In this document: positions 53,701 to 62,095 of the stretch, piece after piece | How the letters are laid out: each line of letters begins with the position of its first letter | How positions within the stretch are numbered: the stretch's first letter is position 1 | From: Bacteroidales bacterium | GTDB taxonomy: Bacteria > Bacteroidota > Bacteroidia > Bacteroidales > F082 | NCBI GenBank assembly: GCA_030683155.1 | Contig: JAUXMV010000004.1 | Coordinates: forward strand, 124,001-188,000 | DNA: 64,000 nt | Direction: 5' to 3' | Made by a program: the position numbers and the translations under genes | Notes under the pieces: generated by a model | The model's database searches: none | What the model was told of the DNA's origin: nothing | Seen by the model: only the letters and a program-made list of their open reading frames with translations

Positions 53701-55707
53701 ATGAAAAAAATGACCCATTCGTTTATTTTGGTTGCAGCGATTATTCTGAATTTTGCAGCTTTTGGACAAAAAAAAGCCGACAATAAAGTATTGATGCAAA
53801 TCGGTAGCGAGAAGGTTATGGTGAAGGAATTTATGGATGTATTCACCAAAAATAACGTTCAAAATGAGGTAATTGACAAAAAGTCTCTGGACGAATACCT
53901 CGATTTGTATATCAACTTCCGGCTAAAGGTGATGGAGGCCATGGCACTCAAACTCGACACCAACCAGGCATTCATACGCGAACTTGATGGTTACAGAAAA
54001 CAGCTTGCCAAACCCTATTTCACTGACAGTAAAGTTAGCGACGCACTTCTTCAGGAAGCGTATGACCGTAAACTTCAGGACATTCGGGCCAGTCATATTC
54101 TTCTTATGCTCGATAAAAATGCACCACCACAAGATACGCTCGAAGTGTGGAATAGAATTATGAAAATCAGAGAACGCATCATCAATGGCGAAGATTTTGC
54201 ACGTGTAGCTGTTGAAACATCTGAAGATCCATCAGCAAGCGACAAAGAGGCCATCCCAAACCAGCGAAGTTTCAGAGCCGGAAATAAAGGTGACCTTGGC
54301 TATTTTAGTGTTTTTGACATGGTTTATCCTTTTGAAACAGGTGCCTACGAAACAGAAATTGGTCAGGTTTCAATGCCTTTGCGTTCAGAATTCGGCTACC
54401 ACCTCATCAAGGTAACCGAAAAAACACCTGCAAGTGGATTAATTGAGGCTGCACATATTTATGTGAGTGTAAATCCTGATGGCAGCAAAGAAGAAATTGC
54501 AGAAAAAGAAGAGAAAATTCAGTTCATTTATGGCAAAATCAAAGAAGGAATGAGTTTTGAAGATGCCGTTCGTGAATATTCTGAAGATCGTGGATCAGCG
54601 GCGCGCGATGGATTGCTTTCAAAATTTGCAGTCAACCGCATTGTACCTGAATTCGTTTCTGTTGTAAAAAAATTGCAGCCCGGAGAAATTTCGGCCCCTG
54701 TTCAAACCGTTTATGGCTTCCATATTATAAAGCTCATCGGTTTTGATAAGCCGGGTAGCTTCGAGGATGAAGCGCCAAAACTCAAAGAACGCATCTCGAA
54801 AGATGTTCGTTCACAAAAGAGTGAAGATGCTGTAATTAAACAAATTAAAGCAGAAAACTCTTTTAAGAGCTCAGATAAGAATTTGAAAGCTTTTCTATCA
54901 AAACTTGATTCCAGTCTTATCAAAGGAAACTTTAATGCCGGAGCTTTTGAATCAAGCAAAACTGAACTCTTCAGACTTGGTAAGAAACAATATACTGAAG
55001 CTGACTTTGCAAAATACCTTTCCTTAAAACAGACTCCACAGGAAAACATCAAACCTGATATTTATGCCTACAAGCTGTACAATGATTTTGTCAGAGAAAG
55101 TTGTCTGGCATATGAAGACAGCCGTTTAGAAATCAAATATCCTGAGTTTTCATCATTGATGCGTGAATACCGCGATGGCATCTTGTTATTCGATCTTATG
55201 GATCAGCGCGTTTGGTCAAAAGCAGTGAAAGATACCACCGGTCTCAAGAATTTCCATGAAGCAAACAAAGATAACTACATGTGGAAAGAACGCGCTGATG
55301 CAACTGTTTATACCATAACCAACAAAGATGAACTCAGCCGTGTCAAGAACATTATCGAGAGACTCTCTGATGACAAAGAGATCAGGGAGGCCCTCGAAAA
55401 AGATAGTTTAAGGGCAGTGCGAATTCAGCCAGGAAAGTTTGAATTGGGAGACAATAAGTATGTTGATGCCACAAAATGGAGCATAGGGCTATCCGAAGTA
55501 ATGTATGCCGAAGCCGATAAATTTGATGTAATTGTCCGCATTCGTGAAATACTTCCGGCACAAACCAAGGCACTTGATGAATCACGTGGAATCATCACTT
55601 CAGATTACCAGAATTATCTTGAAAAAGAGTGGATTAATATACTCAGGGCCAAATACCCTGTAAATGTTGATCAAAAGGTTTACGAACAATTGAAAGCATC
55701 TTACTAA
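53701..55707 (+). CDS. Periplasmic peptidylprolyl isomerase (SurA/PpiC-like, two rotamase domains)
   Basis: A 668-residue exported chaperone/isomerase. Signal peptide about 1-22 (ENDING AAFGQ). The N-terminal helical region includes LQEAYDRKLQDIRASHIL. Two parvulin domains follow: at about 130-245 (GDLGYFSVFDMVYPFE, GFHLIKV-like strand FGYHLIKVTEKTP) and about 250-360 (AAHIYVSVN, GLLSKFAVNRIVPEF, YGFHIIKLIG). The remaining ~300 residues are helical and unlike standard SurA. It would help outer-membrane protein folding. The stop is 2 bases before the next gene. Confidence 0.88.
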   Translation: MKKMTHSFILVAAIILNFAAFGQKKADNKVLMQIGSEKVMVKEFMDVFTKNNVQNEVIDKKSLDEYLDLYINFRLKVMEAMALKLDTNQAFIRELDGYRKQLAKPYFTDSKVSDALLQEAYDRKLQDIRASHILLMLDKNAPPQDTLEVWNRIMKIRERIINGEDFARVAVETSEDPSASDKEAIPNQRSFRAGNKGDLGYFSVFDMVYPFETGAYETEIGQVSMPLRSEFGYHLIKVTEKTPASGLIEAAHIYVSVNPDGSKEEIAEKEEKIQFIYGKIKEGMSFEDAVREYSEDRGSAARDGLLSKFAVNRIVPEFVSVVKKLQPGEISAPVQTVYGFHIIKLIGFDKPGSFEDEAPKLKERISKDVRSQKSEDAVIKQIKAENSFKSSDKNLKAFLSKLDSSLIKGNFNAGAFESSKTELFRLGKKQYTEADFAKYLSLKQTPQENIKPDIYAYKLYNDFVRESCLAYEDSRLEIKYPEFSSLMREYRDGILLFDLMDQRVWSKAVKDTTGLKNFHEANKDNYMWKERADATVYTITNKDELSRVKNIIERLSDDKEIREALEKDSLRAVRIQPGKFELGDNKYVDATKWSIGLSEVMYAEADKFDVIVRIREILPAQTKALDESRGIITSDYQNYLEKEWINILRAKYPVNVDQKVYEQLKASY

Positions 55708-55709
55708 TA

Positions 55710-56561
55710 ATGCGCTTCAAATTCCTGCTTTACATCTTATTTTCCGGATTACTTCTAAGTAGTTGTGATCCTACTCCTGACCCCGAGAGAGGTGAGGTGA
55801 TCGCCAAAGTGCATGGCAATTATTTGTATGAAACTGATCTGGAAGGAGTTGTGCCTGCAGGAACACCAAAAAAAGACAGCCTTTTTCTAGTTTCGAACTA
55901 TATCGACAGTTGGTTGAGAAAAAGGCTGCTGATCCGTCAGGCCGAAAGAAATCTGACACCACGACAACAGGATTTCACCAAAAAACTGGAGGATTATCGT
56001 AACTCTTTGCTTACATATGCCTACGAAAGGGAGTTGATCAATCAGAAACTTGACACAATTGTTTCTGAAAGGGAAATCGAGGCCTACTATGAGCAAAATA
56101 AAGGAAGTTTTGAGCTGAGGTATAATATCGTTAAGGTGGTATATGTAGTGCTTCCCCACGATGCCAAGGAAATTCCGCGTTTCAGAAAATTACTGTCTGA
56201 CAGGGATACTATTCTCGCTCAAACAATTGAGTTTCTTGCCCGGCAGCATGCATTGTCATACTATATCGGAGATGAAACATGGATTCGTTTTGATGATCTG
56301 CTATCTCAAATCCCCCTGGAGACCTACAACCAGGAACTGTTTTTGAAAAATAACAGATATCTCGAAATCGATGACAACCCCTTCAAATATCTTATTCGCT
56401 TTAGTGATTTCCTTATTGCCGAAAGCGTTTCGCCATTGGAGATTGAGATTGAGAATATCCGAAATATTATCATTAACAAACGCAAACAGGACCTTTTGCG
56501 TAAAATGCATGAAGAGCTCTATGAACAGGCTCTCCGCGACAAAGTTTTCGAAATCTATTGA
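55710..56561 (+). CDS. SurA-associated lipoprotein lacking a recognisable PPIase domain
   Basis: A 283-residue exported lipoprotein. The lipobox is LLLSSC (Cys at about 19). About 25-125 resembles the SurA N-terminal helical domain (GEVIAKVHGNYLYETDLEG, IDSWLRKRLLIRQAERNL, YAYERELINQKL). Where SurA has a rotamase domain, only helical and strand segments without the SxxxxxxGGxLG core can be seen. It may be a chaperone or an adaptor. It is coupled 2 bases after one PPIase gene, and 59 bases before the chosen start of the next. Confidence 0.75.
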   Translation: MRFKFLLYILFSGLLLSSCDPTPDPERGEVIAKVHGNYLYETDLEGVVPAGTPKKDSLFLVSNYIDSWLRKRLLIRQAERNLTPRQQDFTKKLEDYRNSLLTYAYERELINQKLDTIVSEREIEAYYEQNKGSFELRYNIVKVVYVVLPHDAKEIPRFRKLLSDRDTILAQTIEFLARQHALSYYIGDETWIRFDDLLSQIPLETYNQELFLKNNRYLEIDDNPFKYLIRFSDFLIAESVSPLEIEIENIRNIIINKRKQDLLRKMHEELYEQALRDKVFEIY

Positions 56562-56620
56562 TGCTCCACAATAAGCACCGGATGAAATTGTTATACCAAC
56601 ATAAAAAAAGTACATACATC

Positions 56621-57976
56621 ATGACCAAATATCTAAGGTTTACGCTTCTAATCGCCATCATTTTTTCCACACAGCTGCTAAACGCCCAGCAGCCGGCCGT
56701 AATAGATGAAGTTGTGGCAGTGGTTGGAAAGAATATAATTTTGCAGTCTGACATCGAAAATCAATACATTCAGATGCGGCTCCAGCGTGGCATCAGTGGA
56801 AGTGCCGAATCTATCCGTTGTCAGATTCTTGAGGAGTTATTATTTCAGAAACTGATGCTGAATCAGGCTGAGCTTGACAGCGTTACTGTAACCGCAGATC
56901 AGGTAGATCAGGAGATGGAACGCCGTTTAAAATATTTCATCAATGAATTGGGGTCGCAGGAAAAACTTGAAGCGTATTACAACAAATCAGTAAACGATAT
57001 CAAGGTTGAGTTGCGCAGACTGGTTTCTGATCAAATGTTGGTTGAGCAGGTTCAGAGCGGAATCATGCAAAAAGTTGTGATCACACCACAAGAAGTAAGA
57101 ACGTTTTTCAAAAATATTCCAAAAGACAGTATTCCAACTGTACCCACAGAATATGAAATTTTGCAGATTGTAAAAAATCCTCCAATCAGTCCTGATGAAA
57201 AACTGGCTGTAAAGGAGCGTCTGGCTGAGTTTCGCAAACGTATCCTTGCCGGTGAACGCTTTTCAACATTGGCTGTTTTATATTCTGAAGATCCAGGATC
57301 AGCGCGCAAAGGAGGTGAACTTGGATTTTACGGCCGTGGCGAACTTTACCCTGAATTTGAAGCCGTGGCATTCAGGCTTAAGGATGGTGAAATTTCTGAA
57401 ATCGTTGAAACTGAAGCTGGTTTTCACATCATTCAAATGATTGAGCGCAGAGGGGACTATATCAATGTGCGCCATATACTTTTAATGACTAAAGTTTCTC
57501 CTTTTGCCCTCGAAAAAGCAAAAACAGAACTCGATTCAATCTCAAAACTTATTCGTGACGGTGAAATAACTTTTGAAGAAGCGGTAGAAAAGTTTTCTGA
57601 GGATGCAGGCAAAGGCAATGGCGGCATGCTCATCAATCAATACACAGGAAGCACCCGTTTTGAAGCTGAAATGCTGGATCCGCAAGTTTCATTTGTAATA
57701 AACAGACTCAATATCGGCGAAATAAGCGAGCCTGTTCCAATGAAAACTGAAGACGGCAAAGATGCCTACAGGTTGCTTAAATTAAAAGAAAAAACCACCC
57801 CTCACAAAGCAAATCTTAAAGAAGATTACACACGAATTCAACAATGGGCTTTGAAAGAAAAACAACAAAAAGCTGTTGAAATCTGGATCAGAAATAAATC
57901 AAAGAATGCATATGTTGATATCAACCAAAATTACGCAACCTGCAATTTTGATTTCAATTGGCAGAATATCAAATAA
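56621..57976 (+). CDS. surA: Periplasmic chaperone SurA
   Basis: A 451-residue outer-membrane protein chaperone with two parvulin domains. I use the ATG at 56621 (MTKYLRFTLLIAIIFSTQLLNAQ), which gives a clean signal peptide; the longer frame from 56558 adds a 21-residue polar leader. The N-terminal SurA domain reads VVGKNIILQSDIENQYIQM. Parvulin domain 1 lies at about 150-260 (SEDPGSARKGGELGFYGRGEL, GFHIIQM). Domain 2 lies at about 265-390 (VRHILLMTK, FSEDAGKGNGGMLINQ, YRLLKLKEK). It follows the related lipoprotein and PPIase genes. Confidence 0.93.
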   Translation: MTKYLRFTLLIAIIFSTQLLNAQQPAVIDEVVAVVGKNIILQSDIENQYIQMRLQRGISGSAESIRCQILEELLFQKLMLNQAELDSVTVTADQVDQEMERRLKYFINELGSQEKLEAYYNKSVNDIKVELRRLVSDQMLVEQVQSGIMQKVVITPQEVRTFFKNIPKDSIPTVPTEYEILQIVKNPPISPDEKLAVKERLAEFRKRILAGERFSTLAVLYSEDPGSARKGGELGFYGRGELYPEFEAVAFRLKDGEISEIVETEAGFHIIQMIERRGDYINVRHILLMTKVSPFALEKAKTELDSISKLIRDGEITFEEAVEKFSEDAGKGNGGMLINQYTGSTRFEAEMLDPQVSFVINRLNIGEISEPVPMKTEDGKDAYRLLKLKEKTTPHKANLKEDYTRIQQWALKEKQQKAVEIWIRNKSKNAYVDINQNYATCNFDFNWQNIK

Positions 57977-58013
57977 ATAAATCAACATAATTATCATTTC
58001 GAAATAACTTTTT

Positions 58014-58979
58014 ATGACTTCATATAACTCAGATGTTGATGCTGCTAAGGCATTGGTGCAAAAATACAAGGATCTTCGCAGTGAGATTTCAAAAGTAATT
58101 GTAGGGCAAGACGAAGTAATCCACAATACGCTCATTGCTATTTTCAGCAAAGGCCATGTTTTGCTTGTCGGCGTTCCCGGTCTTGCCAAAACATTACTGG
58201 TGAACACAATAGGTAAGGTTTTAGGCCTTTCCTACAACCGCATTCAGTTTACACCCGACCTGATGCCTTCCGATATCATTGGTACTGAAATACTCGATGA
58301 GACACGCAAGTTCAAGTTTATTCGCGGGCCTGTTTTTGCCAATATTATCCTGGCAGATGAAATCAACCGTACACCTCCAAAAACGCAGGCTGCACTGCTG
58401 GAAGCCATGCAGGAAAAAAACATTACTGTTGCCGGACAAACACATCGCTTGCAAGAGCCATTTTTTGTTCTTGCCACCCAAAATCCGATTGAACAAGAAG
58501 GAACTTATCCACTTCCGGAGGCCCAGCTCGACCGTTTTATGTTTAACCTTTGGCTTGACTATCCCTCTTTTGAAGAAGAGATAAATGTGGTTAAAAACAC
58601 AACAGCCGGAAACGAACTTCAACCAAAAGTGGTGATGGATGCTGATGAAATTCATTTCTTTCAGCAACTTGTGCGCAAAGTGCCGGTGCCTGACAATGTT
58701 TTTGATTATGCTGTTAGTCTTGCTTCCAAAACCAGACCCAACACAGCACGCGCCCATGAATGGACCAATAAATACATCAGCTGGGGCGCCGGGCCGCGTG
58801 CTTCACAATACCTTATTGTTGGTGCTAAGTGCAATGCTTTGCTCAACGGAAAGTTTTCACCCGATATTGAAGATGTGAAAGCCGTGGCATTACCGATCCT
58901 GCGCCATCGCATTGTACGCAATTACACAGCTGAGGCTGAAGGTATCAGCATGGAAAAAATAATCAGTAAGTTGCTGTAG
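58014..58979 (+). CDS. MoxR-family AAA+ ATPase
   Basis: A 321-residue AAA+ chaperone-type ATPase. Walker A is GVPGLAKTLL, Walker B is IILADEINRTPPKTQAALLEAMQE, and sensor 1 is LATQNPIEQEGTYPLPEAQLDRFMF (N and R conserved). MoxR proteins usually work with DUF58 and von Willebrand factor A partners, which are often encoded next to them. Here the next genes are HlyD and an ABC permease instead. It follows surA by 37 bases. Confidence 0.93.
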   Translation: MTSYNSDVDAAKALVQKYKDLRSEISKVIVGQDEVIHNTLIAIFSKGHVLLVGVPGLAKTLLVNTIGKVLGLSYNRIQFTPDLMPSDIIGTEILDETRKFKFIRGPVFANIILADEINRTPPKTQAALLEAMQEKNITVAGQTHRLQEPFFVLATQNPIEQEGTYPLPEAQLDRFMFNLWLDYPSFEEEINVVKNTTAGNELQPKVVMDADEIHFFQQLVRKVPVPDNVFDYAVSLASKTRPNTARAHEWTNKYISWGAGPRASQYLIVGAKCNALLNGKFSPDIEDVKAVALPILRHRIVRNYTAEAEGISMEKIISKLL

Positions 58980-59025
58980 CATATTTAACAATGTGCGTGT
59001 TTTGAAGGAATAAAAATTCAAAAAA

Positions 59026-60477
59026 ATGAAAAACCGCAAAATTTTTATCACCATCGGGGTTCTTATTGCCATGATTCTGGTTGTATGGTATTTTACACGA
59101 CCGGCAAAAAATACCTCTACAGTCATTGAAGCACCTGTGAAAAAGGGACTCTTCATAATTAGCGTTACAACCACGGGCGAGCTCGAAGCTAAAAGCTCTG
59201 AAAAAATATTCGGGCCTTCACCAACGTCCTTGCGTGATGCCCGTATCTGGCAATTAAAAATTGACGACATTATTCCTGATGGTAGCATTGTTGACTCAGG
59301 CGACTATGTAGCACAGCTTGACCGGACAGAACTAACCAACAAGCTTAAGGATCAACAAATTGAAATTGAGCAGTTTGAAAATAATTTTATTAAAACCCAG
59401 CTTGATACAACAATGGATCTGAGGACTGCGCGAAACGATCTTGTCAACCTGCGTTATGCTATGGAAGAGGCTCAGATTGCAGTTGACCAATCCATTTATG
59501 AGCCACCGGCAACCCAACGGCAGGCCCAGATAGAACTTGACAGAGCACAAAGAAGTTACGATCAGGCTGTAAGAAACTATTCACTGCGGTATGAAAAAGC
59601 AGTGGCAAATATGTCAGAAGTTGCCACCTCGCTCAGAAAAAGACAAACCGAATATGAAAAATTTCTTTTACTGAGCAAAGAATTCAATATCAGGGCCCCA
59701 AAAGCTGGGATGGTAATTTATCAACGCGACTGGGATGGCAAAAAGCGAGGTGTCGGAGCCACCATCAGCAGTTGGGAAAATGTAGTTGCTACACTGCCAA
59801 ACCTCCGTGAAATGATTACAAAAACTTATGTAAACGAAGTAGATATTTCAAAGGTTAAAGTTGGCCAGTCTGTCGAGATTGGCGTTGATGCCTTCCCTGA
59901 GAAGAAGTTTACAGGACAAGTGATTGAAGTTGCCAACATTGGAGAGCAACTCAGGAATTCCAATGCCAAAGTTTTTGAGGTAAAAATTGAGGTAAACGAG
60001 TTCGACTCAATCGTGAGGCCTGCCATGACTACGAAAAATATTATTATCACAGATCAGATTAATGATGTGATGTATGTTCCGCTCGAAGCCATTCACAACC
60101 TCGACAGCATACAATATGTGTTTACCGGAAACAAACGTCAGCAAATTATCCCCGGCAAATCAAACGAAAACGAAATTATTATACGTGCCGGCCTTGTTCC
60201 GGAAGATAAGGTCAGGTTGGTTCCACCAGACAATCCTGAAAGTTTCCGCTTGAGCATGTTATCTGAAGATCAAATGAAACAACTTCAGGAAGAAGATAAA
60301 AAAGCTGAGGAAGCTGCAAAGGAAGCAGCAGCAGAGCGGGAAAAAGAGCGTCAGGAAATGATGATGCAGCGTCAACAAGCAATGCCTGGTCAGCAAGGAG
60401 GTGCAGCGTTGAGGCCAGGTCAGGGTCAGCGATCCGGACAACGCCAAAGTGGTCAGGGTGGTCAGCGAAGAAACTAA
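59026..60477 (+). CDS. HlyD-family efflux periplasmic adaptor protein
   Basis: A 483-residue inner-membrane-anchored adaptor. One N-terminal transmembrane helix (IFITIGVLIAMILVVWYF) is followed by a lipoyl/biotinyl-like half (KKGLFIISVTTTGELEA), a long coiled coil at about 105-200, and the second half with the beta-barrel (RAPKAGMVIYQRDW, ITKTYVNEVDISKVKVGQSVEI). The C-terminal 60 residues are low complexity, rich in Gln, Gly and Arg, so may be extended. It precedes the permease by 5 bases. Confidence 0.88.
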   Translation: MKNRKIFITIGVLIAMILVVWYFTRPAKNTSTVIEAPVKKGLFIISVTTTGELEAKSSEKIFGPSPTSLRDARIWQLKIDDIIPDGSIVDSGDYVAQLDRTELTNKLKDQQIEIEQFENNFIKTQLDTTMDLRTARNDLVNLRYAMEEAQIAVDQSIYEPPATQRQAQIELDRAQRSYDQAVRNYSLRYEKAVANMSEVATSLRKRQTEYEKFLLLSKEFNIRAPKAGMVIYQRDWDGKKRGVGATISSWENVVATLPNLREMITKTYVNEVDISKVKVGQSVEIGVDAFPEKKFTGQVIEVANIGEQLRNSNAKVFEVKIEVNEFDSIVRPAMTTKNIIITDQINDVMYVPLEAIHNLDSIQYVFTGNKRQQIIPGKSNENEIIIRAGLVPEDKVRLVPPDNPESFRLSMLSEDQMKQLQEEDKKAEEAAKEAAAEREKERQEMMMQRQQAMPGQQGGAALRPGQGQRSGQRQSGQGGQRRN

Positions 60478-60482
60478 AAGCC

Positions 60483-61847
60483 ATGGAACGTTACTGGGAA
60501 ATACTTCAGGTTGCGCTGGAAGCTGTTTTTGCCAATAGAGCACGATCAATACTCACAGCTTTGGGCATCATTTTCGGCGTTGCCGCTGTAATTGCAATGA
60601 TGGCAATTGGCAATGGAGCAAGGCAGGAAATTCTTGAACAGATAAAAATGGTTGGAGTGAACAACATCATTGTGACCTCCCGCTTCGAGAAATCAAAAGG
60701 TAGTGAAGACGACAGTGAAAGTGACGGAAAAAGTGAGCGCAAGCAGTTTTCGCCCGGACTTACATTGCTTGATGCCGAGAGCATAAAAAGCATCATTCCA
60801 ACAGTAAAAAGAATCAGCCCTGAAGTTACGTATGAAACCACCATTATCAAAGATGGCATCAGGCAACAAGCCAAACTTAATGGTGTAACCCCCGACTTTT
60901 TTCAGGTTTTCAGCATGCAAGTGGAAAACGGATCAATGTTTAATTACGAACAACTCGAAAATGGCAGTCCTGTATGCATCATTGGTCCAGGCATAAAAAC
61001 ACGATTCTTTGCACTTGAGGACCCGATTGGCAAACAAATCAAATGTGGAAACATCTGGCTTAGGGTTATAGGAGTGCTTGAAAAACGAACATCGGGCAAT
61101 CAGCAAACAGAAAATCTTGGTATCACCGACTATAGCAACGATATTTATGCCCCAATCAACACTGTGCTTTTGCGCTTCAAAGACCGCGCGCTTGTAAATT
61201 CCGGAGCGCTTGCAGGCGGAAGTGGAACCACAATTTTTTCGGGAAATAGTGTTATTTCTTTTGGATCTGATGCTGGAACTGAAGAAGTGTCCAATTACCA
61301 TCAACTTGACAGAATTGTGGTACAGGTTGACGAAAGCGAAAATCTTGGAGCTACCACCAAAGTTTTAAATCAAATGCTTAAAAGGCGGCATCTCGGAGTT
61401 GAAGATTTTGAAATAACTGTTCCTGAGTTACTTCTCAAGCAGGAGCAAAGAACCAAAGACATATTTAACATCGTTCTTGGCGCCATTGCAGGTATCTCCC
61501 TTCTGGTAGGCGGCATCGGCATTATGAATATTATGCTTGCCTCAGTGATGGAGCGCATTCGTGAAATTGGTGTGCGCCGTTCTATCGGAGCAACACGTCG
61601 CGATATTATTTTTCAGTTTCTAGCCGAAGCCACACTTATCAGCATCAGTGGTGGCCTTTTTGGCATTCTTTTGGGTGTGATTATGGCCAAAATAATTACT
61701 GAATCTACTGAAATTCTTACGATAGTATCCGGTTCTTCAATCCTTATTTCATTTGGTGTAGCCGCAACCGTAGGCATTGTGTTTGGATATCTGCCTGCAC
61801 GCAAAGCTGCTGAACAAGACCCAGTTGAGTCGCTGAGACATGACTGA
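60483..61847 (+). CDS. ABC transporter permease (MacB/FtsX type)
   Basis: A 454-residue inner-membrane protein. N-terminal helix (SILTALGIIFGVAAVIAMMAIGNGA), a large periplasmic MacB_PCD-like domain at about 45-290, and three C-terminal helices (GAIAGISLLVGGIGIMNIMLAS, ATLISISGGLFGILLGVIM, ILISFGVAATVGIVFGYLPA). The ending ARKAAEQDPVESLRHD is typical for MacB-type permeases. No ATPase domain is fused and no ABC ATPase gene is adjacent. It may export a peptide, lipid or lipoprotein. Confidence 0.9.
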   Translation: MERYWEILQVALEAVFANRARSILTALGIIFGVAAVIAMMAIGNGARQEILEQIKMVGVNNIIVTSRFEKSKGSEDDSESDGKSERKQFSPGLTLLDAESIKSIIPTVKRISPEVTYETTIIKDGIRQQAKLNGVTPDFFQVFSMQVENGSMFNYEQLENGSPVCIIGPGIKTRFFALEDPIGKQIKCGNIWLRVIGVLEKRTSGNQQTENLGITDYSNDIYAPINTVLLRFKDRALVNSGALAGGSGTTIFSGNSVISFGSDAGTEEVSNYHQLDRIVVQVDESENLGATTKVLNQMLKRRHLGVEDFEITVPELLLKQEQRTKDIFNIVLGAIAGISLLVGGIGIMNIMLASVMERIREIGVRRSIGATRRDIIFQFLAEATLISISGGLFGILLGVIMAKIITESTEILTIVSGSSILISFGVAATVGIVFGYLPARKAAEQDPVESLRHD

Positions 61848-62095
61848 TTTGTACTTGGTTTAAGTTTTTGTATATAACCTATACGTTTAATAAATTGTTT
61901 TGTGATATAAAAAGACAACAATAGATTTGAAAAAATAAATCTTGTTTGAATTTGATTACTTCAGTGTTTTACCTCAAAAGTGCTATTAATTTTGTGTGCT
62001 TATATTGTCAAATTGTTTTTTACTTTGGGTAGTTATGCCCTATTTCACAAAGCAATTTTGTTTATGATTAACTCTATCATTCAAATAAAATATAT

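Noticed and set aside
61848-62095. AGATTT...AAATCT hairpin between the converging MacB-like and GT-C genes
   Set aside because: Only a 6-bp A/T stem without a clear T tail. Too weak to call.
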